The notes beneath the pieces are model-generated. The model ran no database searches and was not told the DNA's origin. It was given only the letters and a program-made list of their open reading frames with translations. From positions 992,001 to 1,056,000 of the forward strand of contig NC_018068.1 of NCBI RefSeq assembly GCF_000255115.2: 64,000 nucleotides of DNA. Direction: 5' to 3'. The translations under genes were made by a program, and so were the position numbers. Position 1 is the first letter of the stretch. Every line of letters begins with the position of its first letter. Positions 60,422 through 64,000 of this stretch are shown here, piece by piece. The DNA is from Desulfosporosinus acidiphilus SJ4. Lineage in GTDB: Bacteria > Bacillota > Desulfitobacteriia > Desulfitobacteriales > Desulfitobacteriaceae.

Positions 60422-61252
60422 TTACCGGACCCTGAGTTGCCAAAAGGCCACGGCGCTGGCTGCAGCAACGTTCAGAGAGTCTACGTTATGGGACATGGGG
60501 ATGCACGCGGTGTAATCGCAGTCAGCAATCGTGCAGGGCGCCAGTCCATTACCTTCTGAACCCAATACGATAGCAAGCTTTTCCTCTGCCATAAGCTGCG
60601 GATCGTCTATGCTGACAGCGTTATCATTTAAAGCCATGGCAACGGTCTTAAAACCCAGCTTGCGCAGACTCTTCATGCCCTGCTGCGGCCACTGCGAGGG
60701 CTCGCTGCCAATACGGGCCCATGGCACTTGGAAGATGGTACCCATGCTCACCCTCACCGCACGCCGGCACAGTGGGTCACAGCATGAGGGGGTAAGCAAC
60801 ACGGTATCGATGCCTAGCGCCGCAGCCGAGCGAAAAATGGCACCGACGTTGGTAGAGTCCGCAATACCTTCAAGCACAGCCACTCGACTTGCACCGGCAC
60901 ACGCCTCCTCAACGCTGGGTAGATGAGGACGCCGCATGGCACACAGCACACCGCGGGTCAGCTGAAAGCCAGTCAGCCCTGCTAGCATGTTGCTATCGGC
61001 AGTATAGACGGGGACATCTCCGCAGCGGGTGATTATACCGTGCGCCTGCCCTGCAATGTATTTGCGCTCCATCAAAAGTGAAATAGGTTCGCATCCAGCG
61101 TCGAGGGCAAGTCCAATTACCTTGGTACTCTCCGCAATAAAGATGCCCATCTCCGGCTCCAACCGGTTGCGCAGCTGCGTTTCCGTCAGGCGAGCAAAGA
61201 CATCCAAATTGGACGATGAAAAATCGCTTATCTCAATGATATTTGACATCTT
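60422..61252 (-). CDS. TrmH/SpoU-family RNA methyltransferase
   Basis: The protein has 276 residues. The N-terminal substrate-binding part (DVFARLTETQLRNRLEP, GIFIAESTKVIGLAL) precedes the SPOUT knot: GIADSTNVGAIFRSAAALG, MGTIFQVPW, IVLGSEGNGL and CIPMSHNVDSLNVAAASAV. It 2'-O-methylates a tRNA or rRNA ribose using SAM. ATG 61252 has AAAAGGAGATAAG upstream. The gene is visibly GC-rich (37 of 60 bases at 60721-60780 by hand count), unlike its AT-rich neighbours, which suggests horizontal acquisition. The RNA target is not known. Confidence 0.87.
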   Translation of the reverse strand, partial: KMSNIIEISDFSSSNLDVFARLTETQLRNRLEPEMGIFIAESTKVIGLALDAGCEPISLLMERKYIAGQAHGIITRCGDVPVYTADSNMLAGLTGFQLTRGVLCAMRRPHLPSVEEACAGASRVAVLEGIADSTNVGAIFRSAAALGIDTVLLTPSCCDPLCRRAVRVSMGTIFQVPWARIGSEPSQWPQQGMKSLRKLGFKTVAMALNDNAVSIDDPQLMAEEKLAIVLGSEGNGLAPCTIADCDYTACIPMSHNVDSLNVAAASAVAFWQLRVR

Positions 61253-61875
61253 ATCTCCTTTTATGTTCGAGGTTAGTGGTAACATATCAACCTTGTTTTT
61301 TTTGCAACATAAAATCCTTTTTTACCGTAAGTAAGAATTACACCACCATCAATATACTATAATATTAACTACACTATATTGCTTATAAGACACATCTTTC
61401 TACACTAGATAGGTAACCCCAAAGCGTGTGTTTCTACATGCACAGTGGCTCCAGCATGGTTTAATCAATTCTTGTAAGCATTGACTGCCGCGAGAAAACA
61501 ATATTTTATTAAGAAATTTTGGTAAAAGCAATAGCCTACCATATAACATCATAACCAACATCCCATCTGTTATCTTTTAATGTACTAAATATAATTTCAT
61601 ATTCCTTATGTCAACTGTATATTCCTGCCATAATTTACTTCAACTTTAGATAAATTCCAGGGTTGTTTACCAAAAAACGTTCTGGCTAAGCTACTATACC
61701 AGTAACCTCTGCAGATACATCTTATCAATCGAAATTAGTCAAATCCCTTTTGAAGAAATTGCAAGAAGATTTAACTACAGTTCCAAAATAATACCATTAA
61801 ACATTATCGACATTCGAACCTTTTTGTCCTTGCTTTCGCTAATTCTTGTTCGGACACTTTGAGAGGGCGCGGAAA
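61253..61875. other. AT-rich intergenic region with weak gene remnants
   Basis: No intact gene. Near 61725-61790 the plus strand reads IPFEEIARRFNYSSK, which resembles an HTH recognition region, but stops break it on both sides. No repeats or terminators of note were seen. Confidence 0.4.
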
Positions 61876-62246
61876 ATGAATAATACTTACTTTGAAACAC
61901 TAGGAAAATATTTGTCTCGCATACCTGGCATAACTGGAACAGTAGGGTACGGCCTCTTTGATGATGGATGGTGGGTAAAATTTATATAGACATAGACCAT
62001 CCACTTTCATGGCATGTAGTCCAGGAATTAGGCTATGTATTGAATTATATTTCTATCAGTGAACCATTACCTACTATTTTTAAGCCCGTTTCTCCTCCAC
62101 CATATATGAATGGAGGACCTAAAGACTTTTTAGCATGGGTTATTGAATGCAGAGAAAAAGACTTCACACCAGACATTTGCTTGAAGTGGCTTGAGGGGCG
62201 TTTGCCCCGGCCCGTTGATGAAATTTCCCAGTGGAACAACGATTAA
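61876..62246 (+). pseudogene. Frameshifted hypothetical protein
   Basis: ATG 61876 opens MNNTYFETLGKYLSRIPG and runs to GLFDDGWWVKF before TAG at 61987-61989. In another frame, IDIDHPLSWHVVQELGYVLN continues from about 61984 to TAA at 62244-62246. Together they would make one protein of about 123 residues, so a one-base frameshift near the AAAATTT string (61977-61983) is likely. The C-terminal part (92 codons from ATG 61968) may still be translated. I do not recognise the family; DFTPDICLKWLEGRLPRP is the most distinctive stretch. Confidence 0.65.
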
Positions 62247-62319
62247 ATAGATGAGAAAAAACCAGGGCTTAAATTAACAACCAACGTCTAATTGTTCTTA
62301 AACTCTTCAGTGAAGATGC

Positions 62320-62581
62320 CGTCCCTCCGCTGACTCAGGAAAGAAAAAGATACTTGAAGAAATGAAAAAAGTTTTTGTAGAAATTCCTTACGGAGTTGAC
62401 CACACTCTGAAGGTATTACAAAATACGGAAGAAATAATCACAATTGTCGCATTTCTACATGATATAGGGGCAGTCAAAGCCCAAAAAAAAGTCCAGGTCT
62501 ATTAATGGCAAATATCAAGAAAAAGAGGGGCCAGTGGTGGCACAAGAGATACTGCAAAAAGTAATAGCTTTACAAAGGTAG
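62320..62581 (+). pseudogene. HD-domain phosphohydrolase remnant
   Basis: The plus strand reads TQERKKILEEMKKVF, then PYGVDHTLKVLQNTEEI (first metal-binding His), then IVAFLHDIGAVKAQKK with the HD pair. It shifts frame at an A8 run (about 62483-62490) to GKYQEKEGPVVAQEILQKV, ending at TAG 62579-62581. The order matches an HD-superfamily hydrolase, but the start, part of the helix between the two His sites and the C-terminus are missing. It is a decayed gene. Confidence 0.65.
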
Positions 62582-62604
62582 TAAGGCGACTTACTATATA
62601 GTAA
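62569..62604 (+). promoter_or_regulatory. Promoter and palindromic operator of marR-nitroreductase unit
   Basis: TTTACA (62569-62574), a 17-bp spacer and TACTAT (62592-62597) form a plausible promoter. The perfect 14-bp palindrome TTACTATATAGTAA (62591-62604) covers the -10 box, as expected for MarR autorepression. Confidence 0.65.
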
Positions 62605-62630
62605 GGTGGCTAACAAAAGGAGGATATTAT

Positions 62631-63155
62631 TTGGAAGGATTTAGATTTAGTTTAAGGGACCTACCGCAACGGGATATATTAGATAAATTTTCAAAACGTT
62701 TTCCAAATCTAAATAAAGAATCAGTTGAGAGCTGCATTGCTTTATTAAGAACTGCTTCTGACATATCTAAACTTTTTGAGAGTAACTTTGCAAAACATGG
62801 TTTGTCCGAAGGTAGATTTACAATTTTAATGCTTTTGTATCGTCAGGACAATCATTTGCTGTCTCCCGCATCGCTGAGTCAGAAGGCTGAAGTTACCAGA
62901 GCAACCATGACAGGACTTATTAGTGGTCTTGAAACTCAAGGTTTCATAGAAAAAGTCCCTAATCCTAATGACCAGAGAGGTTATTTAGTTCATCTTTGTC
63001 AAAAGGGATTAGATTTATTGAATGAAATTCTGCCCAATCATTATATGTTGAACGCTTCGATTATGTCTGGACTAGAACAAAGTCAGTTAAACGAGTTAAT
63101 GTCTTTATTAAATGCCTTAAGATTAAATTTACCAAATACAATTCAGGGGGAATGA
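62631..63155 (+). CDS. MarR-family transcriptional regulator
   Basis: The protein has 174 residues. The winged helix spans about 60-135 with FTILMLLYRQDNHLLSPASL, AEVTRATMTGLISGLE and the wing VPNPNDQRGYLVHLC. Flanking helices form the dimer interface. MarR proteins usually bind a palindrome at their own promoter and release it on contact with phenolic or oxidising compounds. TTG 62631 has AAAGGAGG 7 nt upstream. The next gene, a nitroreductase, begins 5 nt after the stop and is the probable target. Confidence 0.9.
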   Translation: MEGFRFSLRDLPQRDILDKFSKRFPNLNKESVESCIALLRTASDISKLFESNFAKHGLSEGRFTILMLLYRQDNHLLSPASLSQKAEVTRATMTGLISGLETQGFIEKVPNPNDQRGYLVHLCQKGLDLLNEILPNHYMLNASIMSGLEQSQLNELMSLLNALRLNLPNTIQGE

Positions 63156-63159
63156 TTAA

Positions 63160-63798
63160 ATGTCAATTGACCAAAATCTTGATGAGATCATTAAAGCTCG
63201 CCGTTCTATTCGTCTGTTTACTTCTGAGATGCCTACTAAAGAGGACATTAAAGCCATTATACAAGCTGGAGTTTTAGCTCCCTTTGCAGGTTTAGCAAAT
63301 ACAGGTAAGGATGGACGCAAATTTATTGTTGTTTCCAGAAACAATCCACTTATTAACCAATTATCAAGCGTAGTAAAGAATCGGGCTGGTGTCTTTGCCG
63401 AACAATTTAATGCCCAAACAAATTCAAATCCAATACTCCGGGCTCAGGGACAGGGATTCTTAAAACGTTTGGAAATGACTGCTCAGCAAGGACCTTTAGG
63501 TATTGGAAGTGCACCATATTATATAGTGGTCGCAGAAAAAAGAGGAATACCCGATGTACAACACAAATCACTTGCCCATTGCATGGAAAATATGTGGTTA
63601 AAAGCAACGGCATTAGGGTTAGGTTTTCATTTAGTTACAATCACTACCCAAATGGAGCAAGATAATGAGTTTTGTAATCTACTTAGTCTCCCGTTTGGAG
63701 AGTACAGATTAGACGGATGTGCAATTGGATTTCCAGCACAAAATCCTCCCCAACCAATACGTTCCAGCATAGATGACGTGACCACCTGGTTTCTGTAA
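63160..63798 (+). CDS. Nitroreductase-family FMN oxidoreductase
   Basis: The protein has 212 residues. RRSIRLFTSEMPTKEDI and AGVLAPFAGLANTGKDGRKF form the N-terminal FMN-binding region, and LGFHLVTITTQMEQDNEF with GCAIGFPAQNPPQP the C-terminal part. Members reduce nitroaromatics, quinones or flavins with NAD(P)H, or have specialised roles. The replacement of the usual SP..N by AP..GL..T at the FMN site is slightly unusual. It is translationally coupled to the MarR gene, which suggests induction by an electrophilic or aromatic compound. Confidence 0.87.
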   Translation: MSIDQNLDEIIKARRSIRLFTSEMPTKEDIKAIIQAGVLAPFAGLANTGKDGRKFIVVSRNNPLINQLSSVVKNRAGVFAEQFNAQTNSNPILRAQGQGFLKRLEMTAQQGPLGIGSAPYYIVVAEKRGIPDVQHKSLAHCMENMWLKATALGLGFHLVTITTQMEQDNEFCNLLSLPFGEYRLDGCAIGFPAQNPPQPIRSSIDDVTTWFL

Positions 63799-63943
63799 GA
63801 ATCTTTTTCTGATATAACTTTTTCGGAATGGACTCAAACTGAAAGTTTTGTTGGATAATAGCGGTAAGCCCATCAATGGACTTTCGCCAGATTTTTGTGT
63901 AAAATCAATATTTGGAAAACTAAAATGGATTGAGTGATTTGAG

Positions 63944-64000
63944 ATGGAAAATAAAGTGAAAATGGGTGGTCATCCGGGTGGACACCCAGGAATGAACGTT
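63944..64000 (+). CDS. Start of a gene cut by the window edge (Gly/His/Pro-rich N-terminus)
   Basis: ATG 63944 opens MENKVKMGGHPGGHPGMNV and runs off the end. Only 19 codons are visible, and the upstream GATTTGAG is a weak SD. The GGHPGGHPG stretch could bind metal or nucleotide. Nothing more can be said. Confidence 0.45.
   Translation, partial: MENKVKMGGHPGGHPGMNV

Overview
The window looks like a chromosomal segment of an anaerobic, endospore-former-type Firmicute of the Peptococcaceae/Desulfitobacteriaceae kind (Desulfosporosinus or Desulfitobacterium-like). This is inferred from gene content and low-GC, strong Shine-Dalgarno (SD) style, not from a marker gene. Pointers are two in-frame-UGA selenoproteins, a minimal SUF-like (SmsCB) Fe-S system, a GlcD/GlcF plus LarA lactate module, NorCB, a Gram-positive PTS/HprK set and a GlgC+GlgD glycogen operon. 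No rRNA, tRNA, CRISPR array, intact insertion sequence or prophage was seen.

Layout. 0.3-2.2 kb: a HesB/IscA-like selenoprotein with a SECIS hairpin, a secreted protein made of 46-residue repeats, and a decayed universal stress protein. 2.2-5.1 kb: two class I/II aminotransferases. 5.4-8.6 kb: a norC-norB NO reductase pair followed closely by a membrane-anchored, cluster-less glutamate-synthase-like flavoprotein. 8.8-12.1 kb: a DeoR-type regulator and two DegT/DnrJ sugar aminotransferases. 12.6-21.8 kb: a complete mannitol PTS island (mtlA, mtlR, mtlF, 1-phosphofructokinase, a sorbose-1-phosphate-reductase-like dehydrogenase, ptsH, ptsI, hprK). The absence of a classical mtlD in this cluster and the presence of 1-phosphofructokinase suggest mannitol-1-P -> fructose-1-P -> fructose-1,6-bisphosphate.

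22-28.4 kb: NiaR repressor and NiaP-type transporter flanking a palindromic operator, a 2-hydroxyacid dehydrogenase, a glutaredoxin-like selenoprotein with a UPYC active site, DUF202 and Ca2+/H+ antiporter genes. 28.7-32.7 kb: glycolate/lactate oxidase-type GlcD, GlcF and lactate racemase LarA. 33-34.8 kb: membrane proteins. 35-39.7 kb (minus strand): a livKHMGF branched-chain amino acid ABC operon. 40.2-41.9 kb: SmsCB. 42-46.2 kb: L,D-transpeptidase, alpha/beta hydrolase, HtrA protease.

46.9-55.4 kb: glycogen operon glgB-glgP-glgC-glgD-glgA ending in a malQ fragment. 55.4-64 kb: a patchwork of regulators (MerR/TipAS, XRE, MarR), small enzymes, several broken genes (VOC with internal stop, a frameshifted hypothetical, an HD-domain remnant) and one visibly GC-rich TrmH-type methyltransferase that looks acquired. 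Several palindromic intergenic repeat families are scattered through the window. The clearest regulatory find is a consensus promoter over three GAAGnnnnCTTC sites spaced exactly 16 bp upstream of a small XRE regulator.
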